This document shows, piece after piece, positions 47,226 through 55,502 of a DNA stretch of 64,000 bases (position 1 is its first letter; each line of letters starts with the position of its first letter). Where the stretch lies: positions 292,605 to 356,604 of the forward strand of contig NZ_JABBCH010000004.1 in the NCBI RefSeq assembly GCF_012952295.1. The letters are read 5' to 3'. The notes beneath the pieces were generated by a model. It was not told the DNA's origin and searched no databases. It was given only the letters and a program-made list of their open reading frames with translations. The translations under genes and the position numbers were made by a program. Source of the stretch: Crystallibacter degradans. Its GTDB lineage: Bacteria > Actinomycetota > Actinomycetes > Actinomycetales > Micrococcaceae.

Positions 47226-50200
47226 GACTGCACCGGCTGGAGATCCAGGCCTTCGGCCCGTTCGCGCAACGCCAGAGCGTGGACTTTGACGACCTCAGTG
47301 CCCACGGCTTGTTTCTGCTCAACGGCAAAACCGGCGCGGGAAAGACCAGCATTTTGGACGCGGTATGTTTCGCGCTGTACGGATCCGTACCCGGTGCCCG
47401 GCAGGCCGGCAAACGGTTGCGCAGCGACCACGCGGACCCGGCGTTGGCCCCGGAAGTAGTGTGCGAATTCAGCGCCAGGGGCCGCCGCTTTGAAGTCACG
47501 CGCTCGCCGCAATGGGACCGGCCGTCCACCAGGTCCACCAAGGGCAGTGTTACCGAGCAGGCGCGTACCCATCTGCGCGAACTCGTGGACGGCAGCTGGG
47601 TCGAGAAATCGGCCAGGAATGACGAGGCCGCCGTCGAACTTGGCGACGTGCTGGGCATGAGCCTTGACCAGTTCACCAAGGTGGTGATGCTGCCGCAGGG
47701 CGAATTCGCGGCCTTCCTGAGAGCGGACGCCAAAGAACGGCGTCCGCTGCTGCAGCGTCTGTTCGACACGGACCGCTATGAGCTGATCGAAGAATCCCTG
47801 GCTGCCGACGCCGCAGCGGCACGAACCGCTTTTTCAGCCGCCGAATCGGAGCTGGGACATCTGCTGCGTCGAGCGGAGGAAGAAGCGAACCGTCATCTGG
47901 CGCCGGAGCAACTGCCGGAGGATAGCGTTCCGGCCACCGAGAAGCTGCAGCATCTGCACTCGTCCGTCGAGCGGCTGGCGCAGGAGGCAGGGGACGTCGT
48001 CGGAAGCGGCCGCACGGCACTCGAAGAACTCAGGAGCAGAATTGCGCGTCAGGAAATGCGCCTGGCGGACCACACGGACTTGCTGCTCCTGCAGAGGCTG
48101 GAAGCGGAGCAGGCGGCAGGGGCGGACGAATCCAGCCGACGCGCCCGGGTCCTCAAGGACCACCGCGCCGCTGAACTGCTGCAATCCAGCATCCGGCACC
48201 GGGACCAGGCCTCGTCGAGGACCGAGGTAAGCCTTCAGGCGGCACAGACAACCTTCGAACGTGCAATGCGGCATCGGCTATGCGGCGTTTATGCGCCGGA
48301 TTTTGCATCCGGACCGCTGGAACTGCCGGCTACAGGCATTGCCCGGGCCCAGGAGCTGATCGAACTTGCTGGCGGCGCCATCGGCCGGGAACTGGGCAGG
48401 ATTCGTGCCCTCGTGCCCGAGGAAGCCCGTTTGAAGGAGGCAAGGGTCCAGGCGGACAGGCTGCTGCAAACTGCGGATCAGCTAGACCGCCGCTACGAAA
48501 AGATCAGTGCCGAGGCAGACGCTACCCGCGTCGCCGGCGAACAGCTCGCTGTCGATCTGGCCGCTGCCGAAGGTACGGGCTCGGACGTCGAACGGCTCGG
48601 GCAGCGGTTGAAAGACGCAGAAGCGGTCGCGGAAACGGTGGCCGCCTACAGCGTATGCCGCTCCCGGGTCGACTCAGCCAGGAGGGCGCGCGATGACGCC
48701 CGTGCGCTGCAACTGCAGCTGAAACAGGACTGGCTGGACCTTCTGGAGCGGCGGCTGGAGCAATCAGCGGCTGAGCTTGCCCGCACACTCGAACAAGGTG
48801 AGCCGTGTCCGGTTTGCGGATCTGACGAACATCCCCTGCTGGCAACGGCGGACAGCAACACCATGGTCAGCCGGGAGGATGAAACGGCAGCCCGTCAGGA
48901 GCATGCCCGGGCCGAGACCGCATACGTGAAGAAGCAGGAAGGCTGCGCTGCCCTTGAGAATAAGCTGGCGGCTCTGGCGGCCCAAGGCGGGGAAACTGAC
49001 CCGGACGTCGCTGCTGCCGCTGTACAGGAGCTGGAGGAGCTCCTTGGCCAGGCACAGGAGGCCGAGCGAAACCGTGAGCGTCTGCGCGGCCTGATCGAAA
49101 AGAGCCGGAACGAGCTCGCGGAACTGCTGAGCCAGGGATCGGAACTGGCGGTCGCTGCGGCCGGTGCCCGGTCAGATGCCGAGGCGGCGGCCCGGCAGAC
49201 CGACGAACTGGAGCAGAAGATCGCATCGGTTCTGCCGTCGGGCGGCACGCTGCAGCAGCTGGCGGAAGGGTTGAGCGCATTGGACGGACTGCTCAAGCAG
49301 TGCCGTCAGTCGCTGGGGGAGTACAGCTACGCGCTGGCAACTCTGGAACGGTGCGGTAGTGAGCTTGAGGACGCCATAGCCGGTTCGGAGTTCGGCTCGG
49401 AAGCCGATGTCCTGGCTGCTCTCCTCTCGGCACGTGAGCTGGAACAAGCCCAGCTGCAGGACCGTACGTATGCCTCCCTCGGCCAACGGATCGAACTGCT
49501 GCAGGCTTCGGACCGGGTGGCGCGTGCACGCCAAGCCCAAAAGGATGGGGAACCGCTGCCGGACGAAGCGGAGTTGGAGGATCTTCGCCACAAGGCGCTG
49601 GCTTTGGAAAAGGAACTGCAGACCGTGGCAGTGCGGCACGGGGTGCTGCAGGATTCCGCGGAACAGCTGCTCGGCTATTGCCGGCGGCTGGAGACAGAAG
49701 CAGCATCGCTGGAGCCGGTCCGGGCACGCTTCGAGCTGGTGCAGTCCGTTGCCGACACGGTTCGTGGCTTGGGCGAAAATGAACGGAAAATGACGCTGAC
49801 CACCTACGTCCTCGCTGCCAGGCTCGAGCAGATCGCCGCAGCGGCCTCGGAACGCCTGAATGCCATGACGGACGGACGTTACCGCCTCGTCCATGACGAT
49901 TCGAAGTCGGGGAATAAGAAGTCAGGCCTTGGGCTCCATGTCAGCGACGAATGGACCGGACAACGCCGCGACACCTCGACGCTCTCCGGCGGGGAGTCCT
50001 TCATGGCCTCGCTGGCTCTGGCCTTAGGGCTGGCGGATGTGGTCCAGGCCGAGACAGGCGGAGTCGACATCGAAACCCTCTTTGTGGACGAAGGATTCGG
50101 CAGCCTGGACGAACAGGCCCTTGAACAGGTGATGGACGCCCTCGAAGGCTTGCGCGACGGCGGCAGGGTAGTAGGACTTGTCAGCCATGTGGCCGAAATG

Positions 50201-50299
50201 AAGCAGCGCATCGGAGCGCAGTTGCACATCAGCAAAGGCCGCGACGGCTCCACTGTGCGGATGATGACGGCGGAATCACCCATCCTGCAGCCAGTGTAG
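47222..50299 (+). CDS. sbcC: Exonuclease SbcCD subunit C (Rad50 type)
   Basis: The SMC-like ATPase arm. Of 1025 residues, the N-terminal part has Walker A NGKTGAGKTSILDAV near 34-48; two long Glu/Ala/Arg coiled coils flank the zinc hook CPVC at 529-532; and the C-terminal lobe has the signature TLSGGESFMASLALALG near 925 and Walker B ETLFVDEGFGSLDEQ near 955. GTG start. Confidence 0.95.
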   Translation: MRLHRLEIQAFGPFAQRQSVDFDDLSAHGLFLLNGKTGAGKTSILDAVCFALYGSVPGARQAGKRLRSDHADPALAPEVVCEFSARGRRFEVTRSPQWDRPSTRSTKGSVTEQARTHLRELVDGSWVEKSARNDEAAVELGDVLGMSLDQFTKVVMLPQGEFAAFLRADAKERRPLLQRLFDTDRYELIEESLAADAAAARTAFSAAESELGHLLRRAEEEANRHLAPEQLPEDSVPATEKLQHLHSSVERLAQEAGDVVGSGRTALEELRSRIARQEMRLADHTDLLLLQRLEAEQAAGADESSRRARVLKDHRAAELLQSSIRHRDQASSRTEVSLQAAQTTFERAMRHRLCGVYAPDFASGPLELPATGIARAQELIELAGGAIGRELGRIRALVPEEARLKEARVQADRLLQTADQLDRRYEKISAEADATRVAGEQLAVDLAAAEGTGSDVERLGQRLKDAEAVAETVAAYSVCRSRVDSARRARDDARALQLQLKQDWLDLLERRLEQSAAELARTLEQGEPCPVCGSDEHPLLATADSNTMVSREDETAARQEHARAETAYVKKQEGCAALENKLAALAAQGGETDPDVAAAAVQELEELLGQAQEAERNRERLRGLIEKSRNELAELLSQGSELAVAAAGARSDAEAAARQTDELEQKIASVLPSGGTLQQLAEGLSALDGLLKQCRQSLGEYSYALATLERCGSELEDAIAGSEFGSEADVLAALLSARELEQAQLQDRTYASLGQRIELLQASDRVARARQAQKDGEPLPDEAELEDLRHKALALEKELQTVAVRHGVLQDSAEQLLGYCRRLETEAASLEPVRARFELVQSVADTVRGLGENERKMTLTTYVLAARLEQIAAAASERLNAMTDGRYRLVHDDSKSGNKKSGLGLHVSDEWTGQRRDTSTLSGGESFMASLALALGLADVVQAETGGVDIETLFVDEGFGSLDEQALEQVMDALEGLRDGGRVVGLVSHVAEMKQRIGAQLHISKGRDGSTVRMMTAESPILQPV

Positions 50300-50371
50300 G
50301 ATTACTTCGTTATCCGGGTTGTGCGCATCGGGAGGCGGGACGATGCGCGGTTCTCCCTATCGGAAAATGAC

Positions 50372-51691
50372 ATGACACGAAGTGCCGACTCCACTCCAAC
50401 CCCCAACGCCCCGGCGGCTGAGGCCACGGGCGACGTGCCTGAAGCAACCTCATCAGGCAGCATTTTCGGCCGTTATGCCCGGCTGCCTGCCTTGGCAGGA
50501 CCGAGCTTCCTGCCGGTAGCCTTCCTCGCACGGCTTCCTCTGGCCATGCTCACGGTAGGAGCGCTGACGCTGTTCACCGCAGTCAGCGGTTCCTACGCTG
50601 TCGGTGGCTTCGCCGCCGGTGCGGTCGGCATCGGTTCCGCCATCGGGGCCCCCGCCATCGGTTACTTCGCCGACCGGGCAGGCCAACGACCGGTCCTGTT
50701 GATTTCGGCCGTCGCCCATACGCTGAGCATCGGCCTTATCCTTGCTGCCGCCTACCTCACGGTAGATTTCGCCGGACCGCAAATCACGTTCGGCCTCGCA
50801 GCGGCACTGCTTCTGGGAGCCACCTGCCCGCAGGTGGGTCCGTTGGCGCGCGTGCGGTGGATGGCGATGACGAGGAACAACAAACAGGAGCTCGATACCG
50901 CCCTGTCATACGAAAGTACCGCCGACGAGCTGACCTTCGTCCTGGGTCCGGCACTGGTCGGACTGCTGGCTGCCTTGGTAGCACCCTGGCTGCCGTTTGC
51001 GCTGGCGGCGACACTGACCATCGTCATGGTTTCGGCTTTCGCCGTCCACCCTACGTACCGCAGTGTCCAACCGGTGACTCCGCAGTTGGTAGAACAGCAC
51101 CCGCAGGCGGCGGCCGCGGCGGCGAAGACTCCGGTGAACTGGGGTGTTGTCATTATTCCAGTGGCCGGGATGATCGCCATGGGGACGTTCTTCGGGGCCT
51201 CCCAGAATGCATTGAACGCGTTCGGCGGCAGCTTTGGAGCGGCGGACACGGCAGGATTGCTCTACGCCGTGCTCGGACTGAGCTCGGCGGTGACGGCGTT
51301 GTCCGTGGCCTATTGGCCGGAGACGTTTTCCCATGCCTCGCGCTGGATAGCCAGTGCCGCAGCGATGGCCGTCCTGAGCCTGCTGTTACTCCTGCCCACT
51401 GAAGTAGTGCCGATGCTGGTAGTCCTGCTGCTCGTGGGTCTGCCCGTCGGACCCACCATGGTCACCATCTTCACCATCGGAGGCAAGGTCGCTCCGGACG
51501 AGCGGCTGGGCACCGTCATGACCCTGCTGGCAAGCGGAGTAGTACTCGGCTCGGCCCTGGGCTCTGGAGTCGCCGGGGCAATTGCCGAAACCTCCGGCTA
51601 CCAAGGCGCGTTCCTGGTCGCCGTCGGAGCATCCGTGGCCATGCTGGCTGTAAGCATTCTCGGTGCCATGCTGGTCCGCAACCGGAGCTAA
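50372..51691 (+). CDS. MFS transporter
   Basis: A 439-residue major facilitator with twelve hydrophobic segments after a Thr/Pro-rich 45-residue N terminus. I use ATG 50372 (MTRSADSTP); an upstream extension would overlap the sbcC end region with no homology. YFADRAGQRPVLL near 110 is the MFS motif A between helices 2 and 3. No substrate motif is recognised. Its stop abuts the convergent IclR gene with no gap. Confidence 0.83.
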   Translation: MTRSADSTPTPNAPAAEATGDVPEATSSGSIFGRYARLPALAGPSFLPVAFLARLPLAMLTVGALTLFTAVSGSYAVGGFAAGAVGIGSAIGAPAIGYFADRAGQRPVLLISAVAHTLSIGLILAAAYLTVDFAGPQITFGLAAALLLGATCPQVGPLARVRWMAMTRNNKQELDTALSYESTADELTFVLGPALVGLLAALVAPWLPFALAATLTIVMVSAFAVHPTYRSVQPVTPQLVEQHPQAAAAAAKTPVNWGVVIIPVAGMIAMGTFFGASQNALNAFGGSFGAADTAGLLYAVLGLSSAVTALSVAYWPETFSHASRWIASAAAMAVLSLLLLLPTEVVPMLVVLLLVGLPVGPTMVTIFTIGGKVAPDERLGTVMTLLASGVVLGSALGSGVAGAIAETSGYQGAFLVAVGASVAMLAVSILGAMLVRNRS

Positions 51692-52456
51692 TCAGAGGAG
51701 TTCGTCCTCTATTGCGGCAGCTGCCCGGATCAATTCTGCCCCCAACTCAGCCTCCGGCTTGTCCGTTCGGACATAAACGACGGCGACCGCAGCCGGCAAG
51801 TGTCCCGGAATGCGGATGGGCGCCGCCACCGATGAGGTTCCCGGTATAACCTCCTCGTGGCTGACGCTGTAACCGACTTCGCGGGCTTTCTTGGCTTCGA
51901 CACGGTACGGCTGTCCCGAGGCCAGCTGCTCCCATTGCTCTTCCGTAAGGGCGGACTGGATGGCGATACCTGGACCGCCTGCGCTGAAGGAGTGCCGCGT
52001 GCCCGGCCGCTGGGCCAAGGTGGCTGAAGCATGGCGCGGTTCCACCGTGATAAGCGTTACGCAGTCTCGCTGGTCCCATACGGCGAGGAACGCCGTCATG
52101 GCCAGCCCATTGGCCAGGGCCGTCAGCTCCGGAAGCGCCGCCGATTGAAGATCACGGGAGACCCCGCGGGCCAGCGCGGCCAGACCCGGTCCGGCCTGGA
52201 CCCGCCCGGCGGAATCACGCAGCACCAGCGAATGGTCCTCCAGCGTACGCAGAATCCGGTAGGCGATCGAACGGTGGACGCCGAGAGCCTCCGAGAGCTC
52301 AGCGATCGTCATCGGGGACCGCGCCTCGGCCAGTATCTCAAGAGCTCGAATCCCGCGGGACAAAGTCTGCGAGTGGGCGGGCGTTTTTGCGGATCTTTCC
52401 GCCAGCGCCGAGGGAACAGCGGAATCCGCAGGTGCTGCAATACGGGGCTCATTCAT
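51692..52456 (-). CDS. IclR-family transcriptional regulator
   Basis: IclR proteins bind palindromic operators through an N-terminal winged helix and sense small carboxylic or aromatic acids through a GAF-like domain. The 254 residues show the HTH MTIAELSEALGVHRSIAYRIL near 58-78 (split motif) and an effector domain from about 100 (SFSAGGPGIAIQSALTEEQWEQL). The first 30 residues are Ala/Pro-rich. AGAAG lies upstream of the ATG. It is divergent from a metabolite:H+ symporter gene, its probable target. Confidence 0.9.
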   Translation of the reverse strand: MNEPRIAAPADSAVPSALAERSAKTPAHSQTLSRGIRALEILAEARSPMTIAELSEALGVHRSIAYRILRTLEDHSLVLRDSAGRVQAGPGLAALARGVSRDLQSAALPELTALANGLAMTAFLAVWDQRDCVTLITVEPRHASATLAQRPGTRHSFSAGGPGIAIQSALTEEQWEQLASGQPYRVEAKKAREVGYSVSHEEVIPGTSSVAAPIRIPGHLPAAVAVVYVRTDKPEAELGAELIRAAAAIEDELL

Positions 52457-52524
52457 CAGACCATCTTCTTTTCTGTCGGGCAGAACCAGAACACAGTGAA
52501 CGTGTCTGTACTCACGTTCTTATT

Positions 52525-52559
52525 GTTCTATATCAGGACGCGATGTTTAAATATAGAAC
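52525..52559. promoter_or_regulatory. Candidate IclR operator pair
   Basis: GTTCTATATCAGGAC (52525-52539) and GTTTAAATATAGAAC (52545-52559) are two degenerate palindromes 20 bp apart that share an identical 9-bp half (GTTCTATAT and its complement). They resemble the GTTC-N-ATAT-N-GAAC type of operator used by IclR regulators and lie about 70-100 bp before the iclR start, over its expected promoter. The rest of the 370-bp divergent gap (52560-52760) shows no gene or strong hairpin. Confidence 0.5.
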
Positions 52560-52772
52560 TCCAAGCAGCGATTCGATCAATCTCGGAGGGCGGTAGCAAC
52601 TGGCGCCCGAAGGTATCCCATTCCTTCCCGCAAAGGATCCGCAAGTTCCGACGGTCGTCTCGCGGGTGCTGCCCGCCATCGTTCATCCGCAGAGCTTGGG
52701 GAAAACGCCGTTGCCGAATCGTTAGGCGTCGGCCTGTGCTCTAGGTCACCGTCGTGTAATATTGCCAGAGTC

Positions 52773-52800
52773 ACATTACCGACCGTTCTGTAAGTAATGT
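52773..52800. promoter_or_regulatory. Inverted repeat upstream of the symporter gene
   Basis: ACATTAC (52773-52779) and GTAATGT (52794-52800) are perfect inverted repeats with a 14-nt spacer, 26 bp before the symporter ATG. It could be an operator or a leader stem. Confidence 0.4.
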
Positions 52801-52826
52801 TCTCGTTCGGACAATCGGAGATTCTC

Positions 52827-54215
52827 ATGTCAACGTCAGAAGAACTGGCTGGCAACCTTCCTCCCGCCACGCGGCACGAGGAGCGGAAGGTTCTTGCCGG
52901 AACGCTGGTCGGCACCACCATCGAGTGGTACGACTTCTTTATCTACGCCCAGGCGGCTGGCATGGTGCTGGCAGGCCTGTACTTCGCGCCGCTGTCGCAG
53001 GAGAGTGAGGGCCTGGCCCAGATTGTGGCTTGGGCCTCACTGGGCATCAGCTTCCTCTTCCGGCCGCTCGGTGCCATCGTTGCCGGCCATTTGGGTGACC
53101 GGCTGGGGCGCAAGCTGATGCTCGTCTTTACCTTGCTGCTGATGGGTCTGGCTACCACCCTCATCGGTGTCCTGCCGACCTATGCAGAGATCGGTATCTG
53201 GGCTCCGATCCTCCTGGTCTTCCTCCGGATCCTGCAGGGCTTCTCTGCGGGCGGCGAATGGGGCGGTGCCGCCCTGATGTCCGTGGAGCATGCGCCACGC
53301 AATAAGCGCGGTTTCTTTGGCGCCTTCCCTCAGATCGGTGTTCCCTGCGGCATGATCCTGGCCACCGGTGTCATGTGGATCTTGACCACGTTCATGACGG
53401 AAGAGGCCTTCCTGACGTGGGGCTGGCGTATCCCGTTCCTGTTCTCCGTGGTGCTGATTGTTGTCGGCTATCTCATCCGCCGGACGGTCGACGAGAGCCC
53501 GGTCTTCAAAGAGATGCAGGAGCGCAAGAAGGAATCTGCTGCCCCTCTGGGCCAGTTGTTCAAGTACAACTGGAAAGAAGTCATCCTGACCGCGTTGATC
53601 TTCATTGCCAACAACGCTGCCGGCTACCTGCTGATCGCTTTCTTTGCCTCCTACGCGACCAAAGAAATCGCAGATGGTGGGCTGGGCATGGACCGCTCAG
53701 CCGTGCTGCTGGCGAGCACCCTGGCTGCGTTCGGCTGGCTGGCCTTCACCATGTATGGCGGCATCCTTTCCGATAAGATCGGACGGATCCGCACCTTCCA
53801 GATCGGCTACGTTTGGGTGCTGCTGTGGGCTGTACCGATGTTCCTGCTGATCGACACCGCAAGCATCATCTGGTTCACTGTGGCCGCCTTTGTGCTGACC
53901 ATCGGGCTCGGCCTCTCCTACGGCCCCCAATCGGCACTGTACGCGGAGATGTTCCCTGCGAACGTTCGCTACTCCGGTGTCTCGATCGGCTACGCCATCG
54001 GCGCGATTCTGGGTGGCGCTTTCGCTCCGATGATCGCTGAACTGCTGCTCGGTTGGACCGGCACCACCATTTCCATCGGAATCTACATCGCGGTGCTGTG
54101 TGTGATCTCGCTAGTGGCGGTGTCCGTGGTCAAGGAAACCAAGGGTGCTAATCTACGCGTCGAAGAAGCGCACCGGGAGTACGTGCAGAAGCATCCTGAG
54201 GCTCGCCAGAATTAG
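52827..54215 (+). CDS. MFS metabolite:H+ symporter (MHS family)
   Basis: MHS proteins (ShiA, KgtP, ProP relatives) import organic acids, aromatic acids or osmolytes with protons. ATG 52827 has GGAG 6 nt upstream and gives 462 residues; family hallmarks are GTTIEWYDFFIYAQAAG near 31-47, GHLGDRLGRKLML near 90-102, and RILQGFSAGGEWGGAALM near 137-154. Twelve hydrophobic helices. The substrate is unknown; the divergent IclR and nearby aromatic genes suggest an organic or aromatic acid. Confidence 0.9.
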   Translation: MSTSEELAGNLPPATRHEERKVLAGTLVGTTIEWYDFFIYAQAAGMVLAGLYFAPLSQESEGLAQIVAWASLGISFLFRPLGAIVAGHLGDRLGRKLMLVFTLLLMGLATTLIGVLPTYAEIGIWAPILLVFLRILQGFSAGGEWGGAALMSVEHAPRNKRGFFGAFPQIGVPCGMILATGVMWILTTFMTEEAFLTWGWRIPFLFSVVLIVVGYLIRRTVDESPVFKEMQERKKESAAPLGQLFKYNWKEVILTALIFIANNAAGYLLIAFFASYATKEIADGGLGMDRSAVLLASTLAAFGWLAFTMYGGILSDKIGRIRTFQIGYVWVLLWAVPMFLLIDTASIIWFTVAAFVLTIGLGLSYGPQSALYAEMFPANVRYSGVSIGYAIGAILGGAFAPMIAELLLGWTGTTISIGIYIAVLCVISLVAVSVVKETKGANLRVEEAHREYVQKHPEARQN

Positions 54216-54232
54216 AAGTCCTCGGATTATGA

Positions 54233-54281
54233 AGGCGGGCGGGCTGTTGCAAATCTCCACGCAGCAGTCGGCCCGCCTTTA
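54233..54281 (+). terminator. Terminator after the symporter gene
   Basis: AGGCGGGC / GCCCGCCT outer stem with inner TGTTGC/GCAGCA pairing, followed by TTTAG. Confidence 0.8.
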
Positions 54282-54340
54282 GTCTTGCACCGCGGATGTT
54301 GCATCCCTGACGGTGTCAGTGCGAGACCTGCGTCCTGCTG

Positions 54341-55158
54341 CTATACCGGGGGAGTGCCAACGGGCCGCACGGGAAGTTGGTAGTCCGTGGACAGGGCGTA
54401 GTGGTCACTTGGCTGCCTTGCGGCGTCTGGCTCCGCTATCCGCCTGCAATGGGGTACGGCCAGGGACGGACCATGGAGGCCGAACCGGTTGATGATGTAA
54501 CGATCCGTCGGCCGGATCTAACGGCATATCTCCTTGGCGGACCGGAATATAGTGCGGGCTGAATGTGTGGCCAGCTTGGTGCGGATGTCTTACGGTCCAG
54601 GAGTCCTGGTAGGCGACGCTGGCCCTTCCAAGGACTGCATACCGGTCCAAAGCCTGATGCTGGCAGAGTCCGCTGCGGCGTCGAAGTCTCCGGCGAGTAT
54701 TACATGGCGATGTGTGCTCTCCAGCAGCCTTTCCACCTCGCGTGCGTCCACCACTGCCTGTAGTTCACGTTCATGTTCGTCGCCGACCTGCCAAACGGGC
54801 TCGTGATGGACCATGAGGAAAATGCCCGGGCGCTGGAGCGTGGACTTCGGCAATCACAGCCGAGTACCAGCTGTCAGCAGAGGTGCGTGGCGAAACATCC
54901 GAGTCCAGCTCATGAAACACGCCCATGGGCCATCGGGAAGCAACCACAGCAGCCGTGCCGTCAGGGCCCTTCTGTTGTGCCGCACGATGTAGTACCCGGG
55001 GCCAATGATTTGCCGGCTGCGTCAGGGGTTCCGGTGGCATCGATTTCCTGCAGGGCATATACGTCGGCTTCCAGCCGTGATAAACATTCCTTGAGCAGCG
55101 GACGCCGGACCGGCCAATGTGCGTGGGAGGGGGAAAGCACGTTCATCGTAGCGATGAC
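54341..55158 (-). pseudogene. Decayed endonuclease/exonuclease/phosphatase family gene
   Basis: No intact frame exists, but pieces of one EEP-fold protein follow each other on the minus strand in the correct order: ATMNVLSPSHAHW and DVYALQEID (metal-binding Asn and Glu; 54998-55158), then GTAAVVASRWPMG and SAVIAEVHAPAPG (54840-54985), then FLMVHHEPVWQVG and ILAGDFDAAADSASIR (54600-54840), then YQDSWTVRHPHQAGHTF (about 54500-54600), and finally RYIINRFGLHGPS ... PSDHYALSTDYQLP (54341-54500). Passing from piece to piece needs four frame changes, and no normal start codon is seen at the 5' end. Intact EEP enzymes are Mg2+-dependent nucleases or phosphodiesterases of about 280 residues, which matches the total span. 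Confidence 0.85.
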
Positions 55159-55284
55159 CCAGCACAGTCGTCTGGCGCCGTGGCTGCCCGGATGGTTCGT
55201 GGGCCGGCATGGAGGCTCCTTGCTTGCGTGCTGGATCTGGCGCTGTCTCCGTCCTGCCAGCATTCATGCCAGAGGTCAAGCTGA

Positions 55285-55316
55285 CGCGATGGGTAGTTCT
55301 CCCCATCGCGGTTTTA
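55285..55316 (+). terminator. Orphan plus-strand hairpin with T tract
   Basis: CGCGATGGG / CCCATCGCG, a 9-bp stem with an 8-nt loop followed by GTTTTAT. No plus-strand gene ends just before it. The surrounding stretch 55159-55405 holds no recognisable gene. Confidence 0.55.
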
Positions 55317-55405
55317 TCTGCCAATGCATAGGCTAGGGGAGGAAGCCGGGCTTGGGAAGAAGCCCGCTTCGTCTGATCCCGGGTCTTTGAACGAGAGGCC
55401 TGAGA

Positions 55406-55452
55406 CGGAAAAACCGGCGCTGCACAGCCCCCCAACCTCTGCAGCCCCGGTT
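55406..55452 (-). terminator. Terminator of the APC permease gene
   Basis: On the minus strand AACCGG-GGCTGCA pairs with TGCAGC-CCGGTT and is followed by TTTCC. It lies about 50 bp after the permease stop. A second smaller hairpin (GAAGC...GCTTC) is at about 55338-55368. Confidence 0.75.
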
Positions 55453-55502
55453 CTTCTGTTTAGCGACATGATTGTCTTGTGCTCTGGCTGGCGGGTGCCG
55501 GC

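Noticed and set aside
54377..55336. Several plus-strand frames in the pseudogene region
   Set aside because: They oppose the EEP pseudogene pieces and show no homology to anything I recognise.
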